64,000 nt of DNA from assembly GCA_009841265.1 (NCBI GenBank), contig VXMB01000009.1, positions 851,911 through 915,910 of the forward strand. The letters run 5' to 3'. A model generated the notes under the pieces. That model did not search any database, was not told the DNA's origin, and saw only the letters and a list, made by a program, of their open reading frames with translations. Shown piece after piece: positions 44,245 to 51,838 of the stretch. Source of the DNA: Gemmatimonadota bacterium. GTDB taxonomy: Bacteria; JAAXHH01. A program made the position numbers and the translations under genes. The first letter of the stretch is position 1, and each line of letters starts with the position of its first letter.

Positions 44245-44637
44245 ATGAATAGGTTTATGCGCGTTCTTGGCCAGATCGCCTTCGTGATCGTCCTCGATGC
44301 CCTCGTGATTGGCGTGATCTACTACGAAGCGGAACGAGCGAAGGTCGCACTGGCCAATGCCCAGGCCGAGGCGGCCAAGCCCGTGGCCATGTTCGATCCC
44401 CGGACCGGACTGGAACTGAATCACCGGACCCGGCTGATCATGGGCGACGGCTACCCTGTCGTGGAAAGGGAATGCGCGCAGTGCCATCCGACCCAGATCA
44501 TCCGCTCGTACCGGGCGAACCGCGAGGAGTGGCTGGACGCCATCCGGTGGATGCAGGATGAGAAGGGCCTGAAGACATTCGACAGCAAGACCGAAGACAC
44601 CATCCTGACCTATCTAGAAAACTACTACGGCAGATAG
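44245..44637 (+). CDS. Membrane-anchored monohaem cytochrome c
   Basis: The 130-residue protein has one N-terminal membrane helix (IAFVIVLDALVIGVIYY) and a single haem c site CAQCH (Cys77, Cys80, His81). The following helix EEWLDAIRWMQDEKGL and the final TYLENYYGR are typical of small cytochromes; a Met ligand may be Met95 or nearby. It should sit on the periplasmic side and pass electrons to the respiratory chain. The PQQ-type dehydrogenase upstream and the thiol-redox genes downstream are candidate partners. It starts after a duplicated ribosome site and ends eight bases before the next gene. Confidence 0.85.
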   Translation: MNRFMRVLGQIAFVIVLDALVIGVIYYEAERAKVALANAQAEAAKPVAMFDPRTGLELNHRTRLIMGDGYPVVERECAQCHPTQIIRSYRANREEWLDAIRWMQDEKGLKTFDSKTEDTILTYLENYYGR

Positions 44638-44645
44638 CGGTTCCG

Positions 44646-45653
44646 ATGGCCCACCAGGTCGAATCAGAAATCGATGCCATCGGGTACGCCTATGAGCGAG
44701 GCTGGTCCGATGGCCTGCCCGTCGTGCCGCCCACCCGCGATCGCATCGACCGGATGCTGGCCGCGCACGGAGTCGAGCCCGGCCGGGAAATCGGGCGGGT
44801 GCCCGAACGAAAGCGAACCGTCACCGCGGAACAAGTCGCGGCCAACGCGGTAATGGCCGGTTGCACCGACGCGCTTTTCCCCGTGGTCCTGGCCGCTGTG
44901 GAAGCCGTCCTGGATCCGGCATACAACATTGTCGGCCCCTCGGCCAGTACTGGGGGCGCCGCACCGCTGGTCATTGTACACGGTCCGGTCGTGGCAGAAC
45001 TGGGTTTCAATGCGGAAACGGCGGTACTCGGCGCGGGCAACCGGTCCAATCTGACGCTGGGCAGGGCACTGAACCTGGTGATCCGGAACGGTATCGGCAG
45101 CGTGCCCGGGGACCTGGACCGGGCGACGGTAGCCCATGCCGGACGCATCGCGTACTGCCTGCCGGAAGCGCGTTGCGCCGGCTGGCCGACCCAGGGCGAA
45201 GAACGGGGTGTTCCCGCGGACCGCGGCGCCGTAACGGTGTTTGCCGCCGAAGCCCCCCATTCCGTGGCCGACCACGTGAACGACGTACCTGAAGGCCTGA
45301 TCGACTCGTTCGCGCGCGTCGCCCGCACGACCAACTACGCCGGCGCCGCCATCGTTTTCGTCATCTGCCCGGAACACCGGTCGGTCTTCTGCAGGGCCGG
45401 GTGGACGCGCGATACGATCCGGGATGCGCTGTTCGAACGCACGGCGGCCGCAGGACGCGAAATCCACGCAACGGGCCGGCACGACGACCTGGATCCCGAC
45501 GAACGCATTACGCTGACGCCGGACCGGGACGGCATTTGGATCGTCTTCGCAGGGGGTTCGGCGGGCGGACACTCCGCCATCATCCCCTCCTGGCTGGGAG
45601 CGGGCAGGGGAGTCGGATCGCGGCCTGTGACGCGCCTGGTTTCCCGATCGTAA
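44646..45653 (+). CDS. Uncharacterised protein with GWSDGLPVVPPT motif, partner of the UGSC selenoprotein
   Basis: I do not recognise a characterised family for this 335-residue soluble protein. It opens with GWSDGLPVVPPTRDRID (from residue 19), followed by QVAANAVMAGCTDALFPVV, a glycine-rich GPSASTGGAAPLVIVHGPV near 98-116, and GNRSNLTLGRALNLVIRNG. Six cysteines are present (for example in MAGCTD, AYCLPEARCAGW and ICPEHRSVFC), suggesting thiol chemistry. It has no signal peptide. It lies eight bases after the cytochrome c gene and 98 bases before the selenoprotein gene, so a joint role with the latter is likely. Catalytic activity is not known. Confidence 0.6.
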   Translation: MAHQVESEIDAIGYAYERGWSDGLPVVPPTRDRIDRMLAAHGVEPGREIGRVPERKRTVTAEQVAANAVMAGCTDALFPVVLAAVEAVLDPAYNIVGPSASTGGAAPLVIVHGPVVAELGFNAETAVLGAGNRSNLTLGRALNLVIRNGIGSVPGDLDRATVAHAGRIAYCLPEARCAGWPTQGEERGVPADRGAVTVFAAEAPHSVADHVNDVPEGLIDSFARVARTTNYAGAAIVFVICPEHRSVFCRAGWTRDTIRDALFERTAAAGREIHATGRHDDLDPDERITLTPDRDGIWIVFAGGSAGGHSAIIPSWLGAGRGVGSRPVTRLVSRS

Positions 45654-45725
45654 CGACCGTATAACGACCGTATAGCGACCAAATTCAAGCCGCCGATCCG
45701 ACGATTAGCCGCCGATCCGTCGTCA
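45651..45725. repeat. Compound tandem repeats between the two partner genes
   Basis: Three 11-bp units (TAACGACCGTA twice, then TAGCGACCAAA) begin at the stop codon itself, at 45651, 45662 and 45673. They are followed by two 18-19-bp units starting GCCGCCGATCCG at 45689 and 45708. The array fills most of the spacer ahead of the selenoprotein gene. Confidence 0.8.
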
Positions 45726-45751
45726 CTCCACAGGCTCCCGGAGCATGGAAT

Positions 45752-46276
45752 ATGCCCATATCCCTTGTCGATCCCACGGCCTCCGCCGCCGAAGCGATCC
45801 TTCGGCCGGCCCGTCGTCCGCTCGGTCCCGGGCACACCGTAGCCGCACTGGTAAGCAACGGAAAGCCCAATTCCGATGTCATCCTTCGCGGCGTATTCGA
45901 GCAGTTGAGCAAACGCCTGGACCATCCCGTGGAATCGCTCGAATTCACCAAGGAAAGCGCCAGCCGCGTGCTGTCCAACGAGATGACCGGTCTCATCGCG
46001 CGGCGCTGCCATTTCGCCCTCGTGGGCGTCGGCGACTGAGGCTCCTGCAGCGCGTGCAGCATGCACGATGCCCTCATCCTGGAGAACCTCGAACTACCGT
46101 CCGTATTGCTGTGTACGACCAACTTCACGCACACCGCCCAGGTACTGGCGGAGCAACTCGGACGCGGTAATTATCCGATCGTAGAAATCGATCATCCCAT
46201 CGGCCGGCTCGATGACAGCGGACTCGCCGACCGGGTCGACCAGGCGGTGGACAAAGTCATTGAACTGTTGATGTAG
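45752..46276 (+). CDS. UGSC-motif selenoprotein (in-frame TGA read as selenocysteine)
   Basis: The gene is two open frames in the same phase (45752-46039 and 46061-46276) joined by one TGA at 46037. Reading TGA as selenocysteine gives a 174-residue protein with Sec96-Gly-Ser-Cys99-Ser-Ala-Cys102 after the strand HFALVGVGD, a redox motif at the end of a beta-strand as in thioredoxin-like sites. The codons between the two parts continue the protein without a gap, and the second part (MHDALILENLELPSVLLCTTNF to QAVDKVIELLM) completes an alpha/beta fold. A stem-loop follows the TGA. GGAG lies eight bases before the ATG. UGSC-containing selenoproteins are a known family of unknown function. A nonsense mutation is the alternative, but the UGSC match argues against it. 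Confidence 0.85.
46037..46076 (+). promoter_or_regulatory. Candidate bacterial SECIS element
   Basis: Directly after the TGA, CTGCA (46045-46049) pairs with TGCAG (46055-46059) around the loop GCGCG. In addition, TGAGG (46037-46041, including the TGA) can pair with CCTCA (46072-46076) as an outer stem. Bacterial SECIS hairpins lie in this position and bind SelB, but they are weakly conserved, so this assignment rests on location. Confidence 0.5.
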
Positions 46277-46336
46277 ATAATTCATGTAAGTTCCGGTGTA
46301 ACAATCTGTTTCAATTACGATAAAGTTTGTGGTTTC

Positions 46337-46345
46337 AGGAGGTGA
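46337..46345 (+). promoter_or_regulatory. Near-perfect ribosome binding site
   Basis: AGGAGGTGA is fully complementary to the 3' end of 16S rRNA and its AGGAGG core stands six bases before the ATG at 46349. It settles the start of the large amidohydrolase and predicts strong translation. Confidence 0.8.
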
Positions 46346-46348
46346 AAC

Positions 46349-49333
46349 ATGTTTAAACCCTGTTGGAAACTGGTTCCGGCCGCGCTGCTGGCCGGGATCG
46401 TCAACCTCGCCGCGGAGGCCCAGCAGACGGCACCGCAGGCGGGATTGCGGGAAAACCCTTCGCGGGTACACGCCCTCGAAAACGCCCGGATATACGTCCG
46501 CCCCGATCTCGTGATCGAAAAGGGCGTCGTGGTCATCCGGGACGGGTTGATCGTCGAGGCGGGGGCCTCCGTCGACATCCCGCCGGATGCCCAGCGGTGG
46601 GACTACTCCGGCCAGACGATTTATCCCGGTTTGATCGAGATGTTCACGCAGGCCGGACTGCCGGAAGACGAAAGGGACCCGTCGTCGGGGTCTACCCACT
46701 GGAACCCCGCCGTCCGCCCGGAGCGTTCCGCCGCCGAAGCGTACCGCGTCAGCGAGACTGAGATAGAACGGTTGAGGAAAACCGGATTCGCGGCGGCCAT
46801 GGTCGTAGCGGATCGAGGCGTGTTCGCGGGCAGCAGCGCGGTCGTCAACCTGGGATCCGGATCCCCCAATGAGAACATTCTGAAGCGCGACGTCTTTCAG
46901 CACCTGCGCATGGAACGGAACCGGAACCGCACCTATCCGGCCTCCATGATGGGCGTAGTGGCCCTCATGCGGCAGACGATCCTCGACGCGCAGTGGTACC
47001 GGGATGCCCACGCGGCCTACGCCGCGAATCCCCGCCAGGACCGTCCGGAGGACAACGACGCGCTGGCGGCGCTGGACAGGGTGGCCGCCCGCGACCAGGC
47101 CGTGCTAGTGAGTGTCCATGACGACCACGCCTTCCTGCGCGCCGTCCGCCTGGCCGATGAATTCGGTTTGCGGCTCCTCGTGCGGGGCAGCGGCCATGAA
47201 TACCGCATGCTGGACGCGCTCCGCGAAGCAGGTGCGCCCGTCATCCTGCCCCTCGATTTTCCCCGGTCGGACGATCTCTCCGTCTCCACGCCGGAAGACG
47301 CCCTGGACGTCACCCTGGCCGCATTGCGGCACTGGGAACTGGCGCCCGGGAATCCCGGAAGGCTACACCGGGCCGGGATCCCCATCGCGCTGAGCAGTAC
47401 AAGGTTGGACAATGGCGCCGAATTCCACGAAAGGGTGCGTGAAGCGATCGAGCACGGGTTGGCATATGAAGCGGCGCTGGCCGCGTTGACCACGACGCCC
47501 GCGTCCATGCTCGGACTGGGCAGCCGCCTCGGAACCCTGGATCCCGGCAAGCTGGCCAACATGACCATTACCGACGGCCCCCTCTTCGCGGAGAACGTGA
47601 ACGTGCAGGACGTCTGGGTCGCGGGCAACCGCCACGTGGTCACCCCCCGGCCGGTCACCGATCCCCGGGGCGCGTGGGTGGTCGTCCTGGAGGGTGACAG
47701 CCTGTCGCTGTCCATCGAAGGCACACCGGGGGCGCCCAAAGGGACCCTGGACAAGGACGGGAACTCCATGGGGGCGATAAGCATGGCGTTGGAAGACGCG
47801 CGTCTCGCATTCAGCGTGGAGGACGAGACGCTGGGAGAAGCCGGCGTATGGCGTTTCTCGGGTTCGATACAGGGAGACCGGATTACCGGCCGGGGGATCC
47901 GCCCCGGCGGTGAAAGCGTGGTCTGGTCGGCCGAACGCACCGCACCTCGGGAAGCGGAAACGAAGGACATACCCGCGCCGGCCGATGTGGTTGAACCTCC
48001 GGCGCTGTACCCTCCGGGCGCCTTCGGCAGGGATAGCGTACCGGCACGACCGGAACATCTCGTCGTCCGGAACGCCACGGTGTGGACGCTTGACGAGCGG
48101 GGCAGGCTGGAGAACGCGGATGTGTTGATCCGTGAAGGTAAGATCGTGGAAGTCGGCGCGGGCATCACAGCGCCGGAAAACGCCGTAGAGATCGACGGGA
48201 CCGGCAAGCACGTCACGCCCGGTATCATCGACGCCCATTCGCACACGGCTATCCTGGAGGGTATTAACGAAGGAACGCAGGCCGTGACCGCCGAGGTGGG
48301 CATCGGCGACGTCATCGACAGCCACGATATTGCCATGTACCGGGAACTGGCCGGAGGACTCACGGTGGCCAATGTGCTGCACGGTTCGGCCAACCCCATC
48401 GGAGGGAAGAACCAGATCATCAAGCTGAGGTGGGGCGGCGGTCCCGAGGAGCTCAAGTTCACGGAGGCCAAGGCGGGGATCAAGTTCGCCCTGGGCGAGA
48501 ATGTCAAGCGCAGCAACTGGCGCATCCTCAGCGACCGCTATCCGCAGAGCCGCATGGGGGTCGAGCAGATCATCCGCGACCGGTTCCGGGCAGCCCGGGA
48601 ATACCAGCAGGCGTGGGACAGATACGAGGCGCTGGCGGACAAGTCCGACGTCGTGCCGCCCCGCCGGGATCTCGAACTGGAAACGCTGCAGGAAGTCCTC
48701 ACCGGTGATCGCCTCGTCCACTGCCACTCCTATCGGCAGGACGAGATCCTGATGCTCCTTCGAGTGGCCGATGAATTCGGGTTCACGATCGGTACCTTTC
48801 AGCACGTGCTGGAGGGATACAAGGTCGCGCCGGAGTTGGCCGCCCACGGCGCGGGCGCATCCGCTTTCAGCGACTGGTGGGCCTTCAAAGTGGAAGCCTA
48901 CGACGCCATCCCCCATAACGGGGCGTTGATGCACGACGCGGGCGTGCTGGTAACCTTCAACTCCGACAGTAACGAACTCGCCCGGCGTTTGAACACGGAA
49001 GCCGCCAAGGCGGTGAAGTACGGCGGGGTGGACGAGGTGGAAGCCCTGAAGTTCGTCACATTGAACGCGGCGATCCAACTGGCCGTCGATCCCTGGGTCG
49101 GATCGCTCGAGCCGGGCAAGGACGCCGACTTCGTGATCTGGAATGGCCATCCCCTGTCCACTTATACGAAGTGCGAACAGACGTGGATCGACGGAAGGAA
49201 GTACTTCGATATCGAAGAGGACCGGCAGATGCGGATCGAAGTTGAAAAAGAACGGACCCGGCTGATTCAGAAACTGCTCAGATCACCGGAAGCAGACGAG
49301 TCCGATACCGAAGAACGAGCGCCGGAGGCGTAG
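46349..49333 (+). CDS. Exported double amidohydrolase, N-terminal half lacking the HxH motif
   Basis: The 994-residue protein has a signal peptide (VPAALLAGIVNLAAEAQ) and two imidazolonepropionase-like amidohydrolase units. In the C-terminal unit (about 565-975) the metal motif is intact: His630 and His632 in TPGIIDAHSHTAI, then LVHCHSYRQDEI and TIGTFQHVLEGYKVA, and the composite-domain end VGSLEPGKDADFVIWNG. In the N-terminal unit (about 30-430) the same place reads YPGLIEMFTQAGL, without histidines, although it keeps LGSRLGTLDPGKLANMTI. The first unit is probably structural. Peptidase or other amide-hydrolase roles are known in relatives. A second amidohydrolase gene follows 39 bases later. 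Confidence 0.85.
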   Translation: MFKPCWKLVPAALLAGIVNLAAEAQQTAPQAGLRENPSRVHALENARIYVRPDLVIEKGVVVIRDGLIVEAGASVDIPPDAQRWDYSGQTIYPGLIEMFTQAGLPEDERDPSSGSTHWNPAVRPERSAAEAYRVSETEIERLRKTGFAAAMVVADRGVFAGSSAVVNLGSGSPNENILKRDVFQHLRMERNRNRTYPASMMGVVALMRQTILDAQWYRDAHAAYAANPRQDRPEDNDALAALDRVAARDQAVLVSVHDDHAFLRAVRLADEFGLRLLVRGSGHEYRMLDALREAGAPVILPLDFPRSDDLSVSTPEDALDVTLAALRHWELAPGNPGRLHRAGIPIALSSTRLDNGAEFHERVREAIEHGLAYEAALAALTTTPASMLGLGSRLGTLDPGKLANMTITDGPLFAENVNVQDVWVAGNRHVVTPRPVTDPRGAWVVVLEGDSLSLSIEGTPGAPKGTLDKDGNSMGAISMALEDARLAFSVEDETLGEAGVWRFSGSIQGDRITGRGIRPGGESVVWSAERTAPREAETKDIPAPADVVEPPALYPPGAFGRDSVPARPEHLVVRNATVWTLDERGRLENADVLIREGKIVEVGAGITAPENAVEIDGTGKHVTPGIIDAHSHTAILEGINEGTQAVTAEVGIGDVIDSHDIAMYRELAGGLTVANVLHGSANPIGGKNQIIKLRWGGGPEELKFTEAKAGIKFALGENVKRSNWRILSDRYPQSRMGVEQIIRDRFRAAREYQQAWDRYEALADKSDVVPPRRDLELETLQEVLTGDRLVHCHSYRQDEILMLLRVADEFGFTIGTFQHVLEGYKVAPELAAHGAGASAFSDWWAFKVEAYDAIPHNGALMHDAGVLVTFNSDSNELARRLNTEAAKAVKYGGVDEVEALKFVTLNAAIQLAVDPWVGSLEPGKDADFVIWNGHPLSTYTKCEQTWIDGRKYFDIEEDRQMRIEVEKERTRLIQKLLRSPEADESDTEERAPEA

Positions 49334-49372
49334 GCCCGTACAAGCCGGTATCCCGGCGAATGGAGGCTGGAA

Positions 49373-50770
49373 ATGGTGGCATTACCCCGTGTATCTCTGG
49401 GGACGGACCCGTCGGCGAAAACCGCCGCCGGTACGTGGTGGAAGCGAACCGCGGCTCCGTTGATGTTTCTTTTACTTATATCGGGACTCACTTTCGGTCC
49501 CCTGGTTCACGAAGTGGCGGCTTCCAAACAGAAGCCCGCCGGTCCGCAGGAACAACCCATCGCACTGGCCGGCGGAACGGTCCATACGGTGAGCGGCGGC
49601 GTCATCGAGGGCGCCACGGTGCTTTTCGAGTCCGGCGTCATTACCGGCATCGGGACCGACCTGGCCCTGCCCGACAACACCCGGGTGATCGATGTTACGG
49701 GAAAACATGTGTATCCCGGCCTGATCGCCGCACCGACGACCCTTGGTCTCACCGAGATCGGCTCGGTGTGGGCGACCCATGACAATATCGAAACCGGGAA
49801 CGTGACCCCCAGCGTCCGCGCGGTGACCGCCGTGAATCCCGACAGTGAATACTTCCCTGTCGCCCGGGCCAACGGGATCCTGACCGCCCTGACCATGCCG
49901 GGCGGGGGTCTGATCTCCGGTCTTTCCGGGCTGATCGCAATGGATGGCTGGACCACCGAGGGAATGACCCTTGTTGCGACGGTGGGGCTTCACGTTCGAT
50001 GGCCATCCTACCGCGTTCGCGACATTCCCGGCCTGGGCGGCCGGGAAGACCAGATCAAGGATCGCAAAGCGGCCATTACCAGGCTTCGCGACGCCTTTCG
50101 AGAAGCCAGGGCGTACATGATTGCGAAGGAGGCCGAACGCGGAGGCGGACCTTTTCATCCCTCCGACCTCGGCTGGGAGTCCATGATCCCGGTGCTCAGG
50201 AAGGAACTGCCCGTTTTCATACACGCGTCTGAAGAGAAGCAGATCCACGCCGCGATCGACTGGGCGCTGGCCGAGGATCTAAGGATCGTCCTGGTCGGCG
50301 GTGCCGACGTCTGGCGTGTGGCGGACCGATTGAAGGAGAACGATATCCCCGTGATCATCGGCGCCGTGCATTACCTGCCCGCCCGTCGTTGGGAGGCCTA
50401 TGACGCGCCTTTCACCAACGCCCTGAAGCTGCATGAGGCCGGTCTGGCCTTCTGTATCGGCGAGGGCGGAGGCGCCTCAAACGTGCGGAACCTCCCGTAT
50501 CACGCGGCCACCGCGGCGGCCTACGGCCTCCCGAAGGAAGAGGCGCTCAAGTCCGTCACCCTTTACCCCGCGCGCATTCTCGGGGTGGAGGACCGGCTCG
50601 GTTCCCTGGAGACGGGCAAGGACGCCACGCTGATCGTGACCACTGGAGACCCGCTCGAGATCATGACACAGGTGGAACATGCCTTCATCCAGGGCCGTCC
50701 GGTCGATATCAGCAGCAAGCATACCGATCTTTACGACAAGTACCGGACCCGGCTGGAACAGGTGAAATAA
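49373..50770 (+). CDS. Exported amidohydrolase-like protein with degenerate metal site
   Basis: The 465-residue protein has an N-terminal hydrophobic segment (APLMFLLLISGLTFGPL) after a basic stretch, either a signal peptide or an anchor. The amidohydrolase fold follows: IALAGGTVHTVSGGVIEGA, then VYPGLIAAPTTLGLTEIGS where HxH should be, and the ending LGSLETGKDATLIVTTGDP. The lost histidines resemble those of the N-terminal half of the preceding gene, so this subunit may be a non-catalytic partner in a complex with it. GGAGG precedes the ATG by seven or so bases. Activity is uncertain. Confidence 0.8.
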   Translation: MVALPRVSLGTDPSAKTAAGTWWKRTAAPLMFLLLISGLTFGPLVHEVAASKQKPAGPQEQPIALAGGTVHTVSGGVIEGATVLFESGVITGIGTDLALPDNTRVIDVTGKHVYPGLIAAPTTLGLTEIGSVWATHDNIETGNVTPSVRAVTAVNPDSEYFPVARANGILTALTMPGGGLISGLSGLIAMDGWTTEGMTLVATVGLHVRWPSYRVRDIPGLGGREDQIKDRKAAITRLRDAFREARAYMIAKEAERGGGPFHPSDLGWESMIPVLRKELPVFIHASEEKQIHAAIDWALAEDLRIVLVGGADVWRVADRLKENDIPVIIGAVHYLPARRWEAYDAPFTNALKLHEAGLAFCIGEGGGASNVRNLPYHAATAAAYGLPKEEALKSVTLYPARILGVEDRLGSLETGKDATLIVTTGDPLEIMTQVEHAFIQGRPVDISSKHTDLYDKYRTRLEQVK

Positions 50771-50799
50771 GATCCGGTCGCTGAATTCAGCACGACGAC

Positions 50800-51816
50800 A
50801 TGTCCTATTCCATACTACTGAGCGGTTGCGGCAGCGCGGCAATGTACGTGGCCCAGGTGGCCGAGCAAAGCGGGCGCGCCCGGGTGACCGCCCTCTTCGA
50901 CCCATCCGGGGAGCAGCTCGCGGCGGCCCGGTCGCGCTACCCCGATGCGGTTACCGGCGACGATCTCGGATCGCTGATTGCCGATGTGCGACCGGACATC
51001 GTCGCCGTGGCGGGACCGGACCATCTGCACGTCGGCCAGACCGTCCTGGCCCTGGAGCTCGGTGCCCATGCCCTGGTGGAAAAACCCCTGGCCACGACCG
51101 TGGCCGACGCCCGGCATGTCATGGACGCCGCCGACCGTACGGGCCTGACTGTGATGACAGATCACACTATACGGTACATGTATCCCTGGCGAGAGATGTC
51201 CCGCATCGCCCGTTCAGGAGAAATCGGCGACATTTTCTTCGTACAGGGCGACTACATCCACGACATGTGGTCCATCTACGAGCCCGGCGAGCGCAGACAC
51301 ACGCCGTGGCGAATCGACCGCCAGCACCCGCAGAACATCCTGCTGGGCGGCGGCTGCCATCCTATCGATAACATCCTGTCCACGGTGGACTCGCCGGTCG
51401 TGGAGGTCTTTGCCTATAGCAGCAAGATGAGCGTGCCAGAGTTTCCCGCGGATGACTGCTATATCGTCATGCTGAAGTTTGAAAACGAGGTGCTCGGTAA
51501 GGTCTTTGTGTCCAGCGGCTGCTCCGGGCACGGCATGGGCGGCGGCATGCTGGCCGTGTACGGCACCGAAGGGACGCTCTGGAACGGAAAGCTGTACCGT
51601 AGGGGGGAGGAACCCGTGACGCTGCCCAACGTCTCGGACGAGGCCGCCGTGGGCGGTCACGGCTGGGGCCGTTCCGTCATCGATTTCCTGGACACGCTCG
51701 ACGGGCGCATCGAAAACCCGATTCCCGCCCGCATGGGCGCCCGCGTCGTGGCCGTCTGCGAGGCCGGCCTCGAGTCCGTCCGCACCGGCCGGCCGCAAAA
51801 GCCGGAATGGCCTTGA
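50800..51816 (+). CDS. Gfo/Idh/MocA-family oxidoreductase
   Basis: The 338-residue NAD(P)-dependent dehydrogenase has a Rossmann domain (about 1-120; LLSGCGSAAMYVAQVAEQSG, VAVAGPDHLHVGQT) with the family signature LVEKPLATT near residue 95. The C-terminal domain includes LLGGGCHPIDNILST, which holds the catalytic histidine. Substrates of this family are sugars, inositols or their derivatives. The adjacent, convergent epimerase gene at 51839-52636 suggests polyol or sugar catabolism. Confidence 0.87.
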   Translation: MSYSILLSGCGSAAMYVAQVAEQSGRARVTALFDPSGEQLAAARSRYPDAVTGDDLGSLIADVRPDIVAVAGPDHLHVGQTVLALELGAHALVEKPLATTVADARHVMDAADRTGLTVMTDHTIRYMYPWREMSRIARSGEIGDIFFVQGDYIHDMWSIYEPGERRHTPWRIDRQHPQNILLGGGCHPIDNILSTVDSPVVEVFAYSSKMSVPEFPADDCYIVMLKFENEVLGKVFVSSGCSGHGMGGGMLAVYGTEGTLWNGKLYRRGEEPVTLPNVSDEAAVGGHGWGRSVIDFLDTLDGRIENPIPARMGARVVAVCEAGLESVRTGRPQKPEWP

Positions 51817-51838
51817 TCCGTCCCACCGGCGCAGCACG

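Noticed and set aside
45752..46276. A pseudogene or two separate small genes split by a stop codon
   Set aside because: Both parts share the same phase, nothing is missing between them, and the codons after the TGA give the UGSC selenoprotein motif. The second part has no ribosome site of its own.
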